NCBI RefSeq assembly: GCF_040812015.1
Contig: NZ_JBFNXJ010000005.1
Span: forward strand, 222,330-286,329
DNA length: 64,000 bases
Reading direction: 5' to 3'
Origin: Chitinivorax sp. PXF-14
GTDB lineage: Bacteria; Pseudomonadota; Gammaproteobacteria; Burkholderiales; SCOH01
A program made the position numbers and the translations under genes. The notes beneath the pieces were generated by a model that ran no database searches, had not been told where the DNA came from, and saw only the letters and a program-made list of their open reading frames with translations. This document shows, piece after piece, positions 1 to 8,682 of the stretch. Each line of letters starts with the position of its first letter. The first letter of the stretch is position 1.

Positions 1-640
1 CGACCACGGCGGGGTCGACCGGCCGCCAGCGCGCGTCTGCCGTCAGCTTGCGGCTGGTGTTGGCGGCATGCACGCGGCCGACGAAAATCGACATGTCGGC
101 GAGGCGCAGCAGCTGCGGCGGCGGCACCTGCCAGACGAAACGGTTGTCTTCGCCGATATCGATGTCGGCAAAGCGGTGCGTCTGCCAGAAGCCGCGCCGG
201 TAGCACAGCGTTGCGCCGCAGGCCCAGGGCCGCTCCGACTTCGGGTAGACATATTCCCATGCCTTGCCCGAAGCGGGCTCGTGGAACAGCACCTGATCGA
301 GCCCGCACAGCACGGCCTGGCTGCCCTGTAGCGCCTGCACCTGCACGCTGAGCCGCTGCGGGGCATACCAGTCGTCGTCGTCCCAGTGCGCGATCAGCTC
401 GCCGCGTGCCTGCTCGCAGGCCAGGTTGCGCTTGGTGCCGATGCTGTGGCGCCCTTCGAGGCGTAGATAGCGCACACGCGGGTCGGCCGGCATCAGGTCG
501 GCCACGCAGTCGTCGCCATCGTCGATCACCAGCAGCTCGCGGTTCGGGTAGTCCTGCGCCAGGAACAGCGCGATCGCCGCCGGCACGAACTCGCGGCGGT
601 TGGCGGTGGGCATGATGCAGCTGACGAGCGGGCTATCCAT
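1..640 (-). CDS. Family 2 glycosyltransferase, 3' part outside window
   Basis: Only the first 213 residues are visible; the gene runs off the left edge. The fragment is a GT-A fold transferase that would move a sugar from a nucleotide-sugar donor. It starts MDSPLVSCIMPTANR and carries the donor-binding acids IDDGDD (residues 39-44), a DxD-type metal site WDDDD (86-90) and GEDNRF (163-168), which fits the catalytic-base loop of GT2 enzymes. No signal peptide or membrane segment is visible in this part. The ATG lies 3 bases after the stop of the DUF4157 gene, so it appears to be the last visible gene of the injection-system operon. Acting as a delivered effector or modifying a particle protein are both inferences; an unrelated surface-sugar enzyme is the simple alternative. 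Confidence 0.8.
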   Translation of the reverse strand, partial: MDSPLVSCIMPTANRREFVPAAIALFLAQDYPNRELLVIDDGDDCVADLMPADPRVRYLRLEGRHSIGTKRNLACEQARGELIAHWDDDDWYAPQRLSVQVQALQGSQAVLCGLDQVLFHEPASGKAWEYVYPKSERPWACGATLCYRRGFWQTHRFADIDIGEDNRFVWQVPPPQLLRLADMSIFVGRVHAANTSRKLTADARWRPVDPAVV

Positions 641-643
641 CGC

Positions 644-3600
644 TCAGCTTGGCTCCGGCACGGTGAGGACGACGGTTTGCGGCGTTTCGGCGTTCTTCTT
701 CGGCTTGTTTTTCAGATAGCCCCATTTGCAGGTGATGGTGTGCGGGAAGCGCAAGGTCTGGATCTTGTTGCCCTTGCCGTACTGGTCGGCCTTGCGGTAA
801 GCCACCGACACCTTCATCCACAGCACGGCCTTCTTGCCCGGCATCATCGGTTCGTCGCCGATCATGTTCTTGATCGGCGCCTCGTAATCGCGCTCCATTT
901 CCGAATTGTTGTCCTGCGAGCCGGGCACCAGGTTCTGCTTCTGCCCGGGCCCGCCGAGCCGATGATTGATCAGGTGCAGGCGGCGGTAATACGGCGCGCC
1001 CTGAATCTGGTCGCTGTCTCCGAGATAGCCCCAGCCCAGCGGATTCTGGTACGGCGCCGAGCCCATCGGCCGGTTGGCCGACAGATCCTGCACCTCAGCG
1101 CCATCGGCCTTGTCGCCGTCGAAATCGAAGCTGTAGCTCGGGCGCGGCAGCGAGCCCACATCGGCCGCGCCACTGAAGCCGGCCTTGCGCAGGATGCCGG
1201 CCATCGCGCCCAGCGCCTTGTCCAGCTTGTCGCTCAGGTCTTCCATTTCGGTCTGGTCGTTGGCGGCGCCGACCTTGCCGCGCGCGCCGGCGGCATCCAG
1301 CTGGCGGATCAGGCTCTCGATCTCCTTGCGCTTGGTTTCCGCAGCAGACTGGTGCGCCGCCGGCAGCTGACCGACGATGTCTTCGAGCCGCGCGCGGTCG
1401 CTGGCGACGTAGACGGTCGGGCTGGTTTCGCTGCCCGCAAGGAATATCTTGTGCGGCTCGCCGTCTTCATCGTCGAAATCGACCTTCTTGTTCCACCAGT
1501 CGAGCAGCGCCTTGACGCCGGCCTTGCCGAGACTGATCGCCGTCTCGATCAGCGCTTTGAGCTTGTCGATCAGCCACAGGATACCCTCGTCCACCTTGGC
1601 GCGCAGGCCGTCGATGATGTCGCGCAACGCCTGGCCAACTCCCGTCAGCCCGACCTGATCGGCGAGAAAACCGATCACCACCGGCATGCCTTTATGCAGG
1701 ATTTTCTCGAACGCCTCGCCCACCTTGTCGATCTGGCCATTGGCAATATCCAGCACCTTGTCCAGCGTCTGGTCGACCATGTCCAACACTTTGCGCATCC
1801 AGCGTTTGGCGGTGAGCATCGCCTTGTAGATGCGGCGAAACACGTCCAGCACCTCCGATAGCCCGCCGGATGCCGCTGCCGCAGTGGCGAGAATCGCCAG
1901 CTCTTCGCCAACCTTGCCGGCGATCCATTCGGCGATGCCGGTGAGCACGGTGGTACCGAAATCCTTCGCGCGCTCCACCAGTTGCTTGGTGTTCTCGGCC
2001 GGGGTTTTCGAGGTATCGATCAGGCTGGTGATCCAGTTCCAGGCTTTTTTGGCATAGCCGTAGATTTTCTTCGCCCGGTTCACCTGATCTTCGTTAAAGC
2101 GCTTTTTCAGCAGATCGAAGATGTGATCCATGTTCAGGCCGAGCACATCCAGCACGAAGCCGAACACGTCTTTCGGATTGGTCCAGCTCGCCGGCAGGGT
2201 GATGCCCTTATCGGAAATCTCGCCCAGCAGCCAGCCCTGCACGCCGAATTCCAGATGGTCGAGAATGTTGTCCCACAGCCGTTTAAAGCCGTTGCCGATG
2301 GAACGCACGGTGTTCTTGATGAACTCCAGCGGCTTTTTCGACACCGTATCCCACGCTGCCAGCGCCTTGTTCTTGATCTTGACCAGGAATTCGATCGGGA
2401 TGTTGAAAATCCGCAGCACGAACTCGAACGCCGCGCGCACCGCGCCTTTCAGGTCGCGATCCTTGAACACCAGCCGCACCAGCCGGTTGACCTCGGCCTT
2501 GGTGCGCGCCCAGGCATCCTTGTCGGCGGCCAGATCGCGGAACAGCTCGATCTGGCGCAGGATGATGGGGATGATGAAATCGACCACCGGGTCGCGGATA
2601 CACGCCGGAATCCAGTTCCACACCTTTTCCGCCAGCGCCAGCGGCAGGCTGTAGACGTCGAGAATGATATTGCCGACGCGCTTGAGGAACGCGAGAAACT
2701 TCTCGAATGCGCTCTGCAGCTTATCCAGCGCCGATTGCAGCCAGTCGGTCAGCCCCAGCAATTTGCCGCTGGCCCACAAGGCCAGATCGTTGATCTGATC
2801 CGCCAGCCACTGCGCGCCTTTCACCAGAAACGACAGCGCGCTGCCAGCCGCCAGCCCGACCAGCCCACCCACGCTGGCGGCAAAGCGGCTGACGTGATCG
2901 CTGATCTGCTTGGCTACGCCGTTGACCGCGCTGCCGACCTGCTTCGCCGCACCCAGCAGCGCCGGGATCAGCGTCTGCTGCAGATACAGCCGCGACTGCA
3001 CGACGATGTTGCCGCGCCAGTTGGTCTTGATCCACTGCACCGCCTTGACCACGCCGTAAATCGCCGCGCCGGCGATAATGAACGGCCCGGCCGGCGAGAA
3101 AATCAGCGCCACCGCGCCGACGATTTTCGCCACCGCCAGTATCTGCGCCTGATATGGCGCGAGCTTCACCTTGATCTTATCCCACACCGCTTCCAGCTTG
3201 GCCTGCACCCACTGCAGGATGCCGTTCTGGCCCTCCGGCCCTTCGCCGATGCCGAGCTTGTTCTTGATCCAGGTCCACGCCTTGGCGATTTTGCTGCGAA
3301 TCCAGGCGGTGTTGTCCCAGATCCAGTTGCCGAGCTTTTTCAGCATCTCCCACTGAAACGCGGCGTATTCCTTGATCCAGCCCCAGATCGGCGCGCCGAT
3401 CTTGTCCCACAGCTTCTCGCCCCACTCCTTCACCTTGGTGAACACGGGCTGCAGCTTGTCGACCAGATAGCCGATGACCTTGGTCGCCACCGCCTCGATC
3501 TTGTCGGCTGCCTCACGCAGCGGCGAGCAATCGTTCTGCGAAATCTTCACCGCTGCATCGCGCAGCCACGCCAGCCACGGCGTGAATTGCGCCGATAGCT

Positions 3601-4324
3601 GCTTGCTGATGCCGGTGATCGTGCGAACCGGCGCCATCACGGTATCCACCACCGCCTCGAACGCCGCGCTGGCGCGGTCTTTCAGCCAGTCGAGCACGCC
3701 CTGCGGGCCCTTGCGCACGATCGGCACCAGGTCGGGCGAATATTTCTCCAGCAGGCTCCAGGCCAGGTCTTCGGTGAAGTCGAGCGCGTCGCCGACGCCC
3801 TGCTTGATCTTGTCCCAGGTGCTCGGTGGCTTGTCCTCCAGCTGCGGGGTGGGCCCGGTGCTGCCCGCGACGCTGAACGACTCGCCGCGCGTCACCGCGG
3901 ACGAGGCCCGGCCTGCCTCCCGCTCGAGACTGCCGCCAGCCGCCGTGCCGGCCGCCTGCCACTGCAGCCCGGCGCGCTGCTGCACCACATGGGCCGCCTC
4001 GTGCGCCATCAGTGCGAGGTCGTCGTCGCGCTCGCCGGCGCCGAGGTAGATGTCGGCGCCATAGGTGACGGCGCGCGCATCGAAACCGGCCGCCACCTGG
4101 GCGCCCTGCCCGCCCGCATGCACCTCGACGCCGCCCATGGGCTGGCCGAGGCTTTGCTCGATGCGGGCGCGGACGCCGGCCTCCATCGGCTGCCCACCCT
4201 GGCGCGGCAATGGCAGCGGCGTGCTACGCGCGCGGTGCAGGCCGCCCGTGGCCATGGCCGTGCGCCGCGCGGCGGGCGCGGCTTCGGCTTGCCGGGTGGG
4301 CGCGGCATGCAGGCTGGCGCGCAT
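644..4324 (-). CDS. DUF4157 eCIS cargo protein with C-terminal nuclease-like domain
   Basis: A 1226-residue protein with three parts. Residues about 44-121 form a DUF4157 domain with the zincin-like motif HEAAHVVQQ (HEAAH at 108-112); this domain is a known marker of cargo encoded beside extracellular contractile injection systems. The middle (about 160-950) is long, helical and rich in Trp and Lys, with a hydrophobic stretch near residues 395-435 that could insert into membranes. The C-terminus carries HLINHRLGG at 1117-1125, then NLVP and N...M...YE, resembling the HLI...LGG..G...NLVP signature of DNA/RNA non-specific endonucleases of the ββα-metal type. The likely role is a toxin loaded into the tube that cuts nucleic acid in the target cell. 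It lies directly downstream of the AAA+ ATPase gene (3-base gap). Nuclease activity is inferred from the motif only; no immunity gene is recognisable in the window. Confidence 0.8.
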   Translation of the reverse strand: MRASLHAAPTRQAEAAPAARRTAMATGGLHRARSTPLPLPRQGGQPMEAGVRARIEQSLGQPMGGVEVHAGGQGAQVAAGFDARAVTYGADIYLGAGERDDDLALMAHEAAHVVQQRAGLQWQAAGTAAGGSLEREAGRASSAVTRGESFSVAGSTGPTPQLEDKPPSTWDKIKQGVGDALDFTEDLAWSLLEKYSPDLVPIVRKGPQGVLDWLKDRASAAFEAVVDTVMAPVRTITGISKQLSAQFTPWLAWLRDAAVKISQNDCSPLREAADKIEAVATKVIGYLVDKLQPVFTKVKEWGEKLWDKIGAPIWGWIKEYAAFQWEMLKKLGNWIWDNTAWIRSKIAKAWTWIKNKLGIGEGPEGQNGILQWVQAKLEAVWDKIKVKLAPYQAQILAVAKIVGAVALIFSPAGPFIIAGAAIYGVVKAVQWIKTNWRGNIVVQSRLYLQQTLIPALLGAAKQVGSAVNGVAKQISDHVSRFAASVGGLVGLAAGSALSFLVKGAQWLADQINDLALWASGKLLGLTDWLQSALDKLQSAFEKFLAFLKRVGNIILDVYSLPLALAEKVWNWIPACIRDPVVDFIIPIILRQIELFRDLAADKDAWARTKAEVNRLVRLVFKDRDLKGAVRAAFEFVLRIFNIPIEFLVKIKNKALAAWDTVSKKPLEFIKNTVRSIGNGFKRLWDNILDHLEFGVQGWLLGEISDKGITLPASWTNPKDVFGFVLDVLGLNMDHIFDLLKKRFNEDQVNRAKKIYGYAKKAWNWITSLIDTSKTPAENTKQLVERAKDFGTTVLTGIAEWIAGKVGEELAILATAAAASGGLSEVLDVFRRIYKAMLTAKRWMRKVLDMVDQTLDKVLDIANGQIDKVGEAFEKILHKGMPVVIGFLADQVGLTGVGQALRDIIDGLRAKVDEGILWLIDKLKALIETAISLGKAGVKALLDWWNKKVDFDDEDGEPHKIFLAGSETSPTVYVASDRARLEDIVGQLPAAHQSAAETKRKEIESLIRQLDAAGARGKVGAANDQTEMEDLSDKLDKALGAMAGILRKAGFSGAADVGSLPRPSYSFDFDGDKADGAEVQDLSANRPMGSAPYQNPLGWGYLGDSDQIQGAPYYRRLHLINHRLGGPGQKQNLVPGSQDNNSEMERDYEAPIKNMIGDEPMMPGKKAVLWMKVSVAYRKADQYGKGNKIQTLRFPHTITCKWGYLKNKPKKNAETPQTVVLTVPEPS

Positions 4325-4327
4325 CGC

Positions 4328-6394
4328 CTAGCCCTCCTCGCGCAAGGGGCAGACGCCGCCGGCCTTGCGGTATTCGCGCTGCACGGCGGCGAGCAGCACC
4401 CGCGTGTCGAGCGCGCAGGCACCAGCGAGCGCCAGGAGCCGCGCATGCTGGGCCGCATTGCGGATCTGCCCGCCGGACAGCTGGCAGCGCCAGGCGAGCT
4501 CGTCGAGCAGCCTGCCGGCAACCGTGTGGCCGGCAGGCAGGTGCAAGGCCCAGATCGCGCGCCGCGCTTCGTGGTCGGGCAAGGCGAAATCGACGACGAT
4601 ATCCATGCGCCGCTGAAACGCCCCATCGATGTTGTCGCCGAGATTGGTGGTGACGAGCACGATGCCTTCGTGGCTTTCGAGCCGTTGCAGCAGGAAATTG
4701 GTTTCGAGGTTGGCGTAGCGGTCGTTCGCGCTGCTGACCGCGGTGCGCCGGCCGAACAGCGCATCGCCTTCGTCGAACAGCAGGATCGCGTCGAGCGCCT
4801 CGGCGCGGTCGAACAGCCGCGCGAGCTGCTTTTCGGTCTCGCCGACATATTTGCTGACCACCTGGGCGAGGTCCACGCGGTATAGCGGCAGTTGCAGCGA
4901 CGACGCCAAGAGCCGCGCGGCGAGCGTCTTGCCGGTGCCGCTCGGGCCGCGCAGCAGCGCGCGCACGCCGCAGCCCGCGTGGTCCTGCGTGTCGAGCTGC
5001 AACGACTCGCGGTGGCGGCAGCGGATCTCCAGCACCTGCAGCTCTTCGCCGGTCGCGGCGTTGACCACCAGCCGGCTCCAGTCGCCGGCCGGGGTCAGGC
5101 GCTGGGCCAGCGTATCGAGCGGGCCCTGGTCGAGGCCTGCATCCACCGCCAGCAGGTCGGCCAAAGACGGTAGCGCACGCCCGGCCAAGCGCGCCTGGGT
5201 GGCCGCCGCGCGCGCCAGCCGCACGATGCCGCCGCTGACCAGGCGCCGGCGCTCGGCGAATTCGGCGCGGCCCGCCGCCGGCAGCTCGGGCAAGGCCAGC
5301 GCCCATAGCTGCTCGCGGCAGTCGCGCGGCGGGATGGGCAGGCTCAGCACGGCACAGCGCCCGTCGAGCTGGCCGCCAAGCCCGCCGTGGGGCCCGAGCA
5401 GGCAGGCCTGCCAGCCACCCGGCAGCGGCGCTGGCAGCGTGCCGCCGCGCCATACCGGCACGGCGCCGAGCAAGGCGGACAGCGCCGCGAGCAGTGCCGG
5501 CGGCGGTGCTTCGCCAGGCCGTGTGCCGTCGCGCCCCAAGCTGGCGTGCCCCGGACTATCGCGTCCCGGGCTATCGCGTCCCGTGTCATCGAGCAGCAGC
5601 GTGCCTAGCCCCTGCTCCGCCGCCAGCGCGGCGACCAGGCTGCGCCGCCCGTTACCCTGCGGCCCGCGTAGCAGCACGCTGTCGATCGCCTGTTCGGCCA
5701 GCAGTTGCTGCAGGCGACCCACCTCGGCGCGCAGCGCTGGCGCGAGCACCAGGCCATCGAGCCGGGTCGCGGCGGCCACGGGCTGGTATTCAAGGCCGGC
5801 CGCCAGCCAGCCGGGCGCGATATCGCCGCGCAGCGCCTGCAACAGCAGCGGCGGCAGGCGCGCGCACCAGCCGCCCTGTGCCGTGCCGGGATGGCTGCCG
5901 AGCAGCAGCCCGCGCCGCATCAGGCTGGCCGCCCGGGGCGGCGGCTCGGCGGCCTGCGGCTCGGCCCAGCGGTCGAGCATGGCCAGCGTCGGCCACGGCT
6001 CGTCAGCGATGCCGTGCAGCGCCGCGAACACGGCGCCGAAGCGCATGTCCTGCTCGACCAGCGCGGCGCCGGCGAGCACCACCAGGTCGCCGCCGTCGAG
6101 CCCGCAGCAGGCCGCCAGCCGGCTCAAGGGCAGCGCCGCGCCGGCCGAGCGCTCCCACTCTTGCAGCAGGCGGCGCCAGTGCTGCGGCGCGGCCTGCAGC
6201 TCGACGCCGGCAAGGCCGAAGCGCGCCAGCTCGTTGATGCAGCTGATCAGGAAGGGAAAGCGCTCGCCGACCGCTTCGAGCGACTCCATCGCCTCGACCG
6301 CCTGCTGCATCAGGCCGACCACGGCGGCATAGCCGTAGAGCCGGAACTGGGTGTCGGCGCCCGGCTGCAGGCGGGTATCGGGTTCGCGGTTCAT
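4328..6394 (-). CDS. AAA+ ATPase of the contractile injection system (Afp15/Pvc15-like)
   Basis: A 688-residue protein whose C-terminal third is a complete AAA+ module: Walker A GPSGTGKT at 483-490, Walker B ILLFDE at 537-542 and an arginine-finger segment QRRMD near 594-598. The N-terminal half is Ala/Leu-rich and contains a degenerate P-loop (GPQGNGRRS, roughly residue 245) that lacks the invariant Lys, so only one site should hydrolyse ATP. In Afp and PVC systems the equivalent ATPase is needed for particle assembly or cargo loading. A short in-frame repeat (RDSPG twice) follows the degenerate P-loop. The gene overlaps the upstream gene by ATGA (6391-6394) and precedes the DUF4157 cargo, the usual eCIS order. 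Confidence 0.9.
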   Translation of the reverse strand: MNREPDTRLQPGADTQFRLYGYAAVVGLMQQAVEAMESLEAVGERFPFLISCINELARFGLAGVELQAAPQHWRRLLQEWERSAGAALPLSRLAACCGLDGGDLVVLAGAALVEQDMRFGAVFAALHGIADEPWPTLAMLDRWAEPQAAEPPPRAASLMRRGLLLGSHPGTAQGGWCARLPPLLLQALRGDIAPGWLAAGLEYQPVAAATRLDGLVLAPALRAEVGRLQQLLAEQAIDSVLLRGPQGNGRRSLVAALAAEQGLGTLLLDDTGRDSPGRDSPGHASLGRDGTRPGEAPPPALLAALSALLGAVPVWRGGTLPAPLPGGWQACLLGPHGGLGGQLDGRCAVLSLPIPPRDCREQLWALALPELPAAGRAEFAERRRLVSGGIVRLARAAATQARLAGRALPSLADLLAVDAGLDQGPLDTLAQRLTPAGDWSRLVVNAATGEELQVLEIRCRHRESLQLDTQDHAGCGVRALLRGPSGTGKTLAARLLASSLQLPLYRVDLAQVVSKYVGETEKQLARLFDRAEALDAILLFDEGDALFGRRTAVSSANDRYANLETNFLLQRLESHEGIVLVTTNLGDNIDGAFQRRMDIVVDFALPDHEARRAIWALHLPAGHTVAGRLLDELAWRCQLSGGQIRNAAQHARLLALAGACALDTRVLLAAVQREYRKAGGVCPLREEG

Positions 6395-8052
6395 GGTTCG
6401 AAATGAAAGCGGATGGTGCGCGCGGCGGCCGGCACCCAGCCCGGGTCGCGGTCGAGGCCGGCGACGCGGATCTCGATCGGCAGCGTGTCGAGGCCCAGGT
6501 GGATGTCGAGCGTGTCGTCGCCGACGCTGAGCTCGGCATCATGCCGGCACAGGCGCGGGCCGATGTCGTCGGGCGCGCAGCCGAGCTGCAGCGCAAGGCG
6601 TGGCGTGATGGCGGCCACGAGCCAGCCGAGCCACGGGCCGAGCTGCGCCGGCATGGCCCGGCCCGCCTGCCAATCTGGCGGCAGCCGCCAGCCCGCCGGC
6701 GGCGCATGGCCATCGCCCGGCTCGGCCCCGGCGGCACGCCCGGCCAGGCAGGCCAGCAATGGCCACAGCGCATCGTCGCGGAAGGCCGGGCCCACCAGCC
6801 GCTCGCCGAGCAGCGCGAGAAAGTCCCACGGCGGCAACGCCCAGCCCGGCCGCCGTGGCTGGCTGAAGTCGCCATACAGCCCCAGCACCAGGGCCAGGTT
6901 GATCAGGTAGAACACACCGCCGTAGCGCGTCCGTATCCGCGCCGGCTCGGCCGGCGGCAGGGCCGGCAAGGCGGCGGCGGCCGCCACACCAGGCATCGTC
7001 CCTGCTATCGCGAGCGGCAGCGCCATGGGTGCGGCAGGCACTGCTTGCTGGACGGCTGTCGGGATCGTTGTGTCGTCTGCGGCGAAGATTTCGATGGCTT
7101 GCCGAGCCGCAAGCGGCGGCACCGGCGCGGGATGCGAAACGGCCGTATCCAGCGGCTGGCGATCGGCATCAACTTCAACAGAAACAGTTGGTGCCACGGC
7201 TGGCGCGGGCGGCGCCACGACTGGCTGGGGCTGCGATTCCTCACTACCCGCGCCAGCTGCAGCCAGGCAATCGCGCAGCCAGCGCTCGGCGGCCAGGGCG
7301 AACGCCGTCTGCCGTGCCGCCTGCGGCTGTTGCGCCAGCGTCAGCGCCAGCCCGAGCAGGGCCTGGCGCTCTGGGCCGAGCCCGGCTACCGATGGCGCGC
7401 CGGGCATGGCCAGCCACGGCGCAGGCCGTGGCGCGCGGCTTGTTACCCCCCCATCGCCGAGCCGCGCCAGCAGCGGCTCGCAGCGGCGCTGCCAGGCAAG
7501 CAGCGCGTATTGCCGCGGCAAGGCGTGCAGCATGGCCGCCACCGTGGCGAGTGGCAGCGCGGCGAGCAATGGCGCCGCCAGCCCGATCGCCTGCAGCCGT
7601 GCCAGCACCACGGGCAGCCGGCCGGGCTGCGCCAGCAGCGCGTCGCCGAGCGCGCCGGCGTTCACGCCCTGCGGGTACAGCGCCCGCCACCACCACTGCG
7701 AGCCGTTGCCGGCGAGCCAGTCGCGGCATAGGCAGGCCAGCAGTTCGGCCTCGTCGGCAAACCACACCGCCGCGCTGGCTGCAGGCACGAAGCCCAGCGC
7801 CGGGCGCGCCGCCGCGGCCTGGCAGCGGGCCAGCGTGGTGGCGAGCGCCGCCTGCCAGCCGTCGGACAAGGCAGCCCCGTCCTGCACCCGCCCGGCGAGG
7901 CGGCGCACCAGCAGGATGGCAGCGGCCGGCAGCGCCGACGGGGGCAGCTCCGTCGCCGCCAGATCATGCAGCAGCGCGCGCCCAAGGCCCCGCTGCCGCT
8001 CGACCAGACGAAGCCGGCGGATCGTGCCGGCGGCGCGCGGGGCGGCGTTCAT
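6391..8052 (-). CDS. Conserved eCIS-associated protein at the Afp14 (tape-measure) position
   Basis: A 553-residue Ala/Leu-rich protein. The first ~230 residues look like a helical repeat domain; a Pro/Ala/Val-rich linker (about 260-370) follows; then comes a compact motif RYGGVFYLINLALVLGLYGD and a PPWDFLALLGERL segment, a pattern I associate with uncharacterised proteins next to the ATPase in eCIS clusters. No signal peptide. Position just upstream of the Afp15-like ATPase is where Afp/PVC clusters carry the tape-measure protein, so that role is possible, but the sequence lacks the long continuous helix expected of a length ruler. Function unknown. It ends in a 4-base ATGA overlap with the ATPase gene, implying coupled translation. 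Confidence 0.6.
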   Translation of the reverse strand: MNAAPRAAGTIRRLRLVERQRGLGRALLHDLAATELPPSALPAAAILLVRRLAGRVQDGAALSDGWQAALATTLARCQAAAARPALGFVPAASAAVWFADEAELLACLCRDWLAGNGSQWWWRALYPQGVNAGALGDALLAQPGRLPVVLARLQAIGLAAPLLAALPLATVAAMLHALPRQYALLAWQRRCEPLLARLGDGGVTSRAPRPAPWLAMPGAPSVAGLGPERQALLGLALTLAQQPQAARQTAFALAAERWLRDCLAAAGAGSEESQPQPVVAPPAPAVAPTVSVEVDADRQPLDTAVSHPAPVPPLAARQAIEIFAADDTTIPTAVQQAVPAAPMALPLAIAGTMPGVAAAAALPALPPAEPARIRTRYGGVFYLINLALVLGLYGDFSQPRRPGWALPPWDFLALLGERLVGPAFRDDALWPLLACLAGRAAGAEPGDGHAPPAGWRLPPDWQAGRAMPAQLGPWLGWLVAAITPRLALQLGCAPDDIGPRLCRHDAELSVGDDTLDIHLGLDTLPIEIRVAGLDRDPGWVPAAARTIRFHFEP

Positions 8053-8055
8053 CGC

Positions 8056-8667
8056 TCATTTCGCCAGGGTCAGCACGACCGAGTAGATCTGCACCGTGCC
8101 CGCCCCTTGCGGTATCGTCACCTTCAGGTATTGCAGCGCGGTCTTGCCCGAGCGGAAGATGTCGCCAACCTTACCGCTGTCGAGCGACTTGGCGTTGATG
8201 GCGACGGCGAAGTCGCCACCCGCGCCGGACTTGATCTCGGCGTCGTCGAGGCTGGTGGCGGCCTGCAGCGATGGGTCCTTGACCGACTGCACGACATAGG
8301 CCAGCTCGGCCGCGCCGCGCTTGAATAGCTCGGCCGCGTCGGCATGCCCGGTCAGGGTGATCTTCGCCAGCGTCTCGGTGTCGCGCAGATTGAACGGCAG
8401 GATGCCCGAGGCGCCGCGCTCGTCGGCGCTCGCCACGCCATCCTGCAGCGCCCAGCGGCCCACCTTGTCGTTGGCGCCGTTGACGAAGGCCGGCACCAGC
8501 ACGATCTCGCCGGCCTTGGCCTGCGCCGGCGCGGTGGCCGGCACGGACTGCCCGGCCAGCGCCAGCAGCGCCGCGCGCAGCGAGTTGTGGTAGTCGCGGG
8601 TGATCAGCTTGCCGTCTTCGGCAATGGGGATGGCGGCGAGCAGGCTGGCGAGGTCGGTGGTGGCCAT
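8056..8667 (-). CDS. Hypothetical eCIS protein, 203 aa
   Basis: A 203-residue acidic protein of unknown function. The N-terminus has LITRDYHNSLRAALLALAG, a short helical motif that recurs at the start of small phage-tail and eCIS fibre proteins. The remainder alternates short beta segments with Asp/Lys/Gly turns (for example LKVTIPQGAGTVQIYSVVLTL at the end), suggesting a beta-sandwich or tip domain. No catalytic motif, signal peptide or membrane segment is visible. A GGAG Shine-Dalgarno lies upstream of the ATG, and the gene sits between a fibre/adaptor-type gene and the protein at the tape-measure position. A small structural or fibre-tip subunit is the best guess. Confidence 0.6.
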   Translation of the reverse strand: MATTDLASLLAAIPIAEDGKLITRDYHNSLRAALLALAGQSVPATAPAQAKAGEIVLVPAFVNGANDKVGRWALQDGVASADERGASGILPFNLRDTETLAKITLTGHADAAELFKRGAAELAYVVQSVKDPSLQAATSLDDAEIKSGAGGDFAVAINAKSLDSGKVGDIFRSGKTALQYLKVTIPQGAGTVQIYSVVLTLAK

Positions 8668-8682
8668 CTGGCATTCTCCAAA

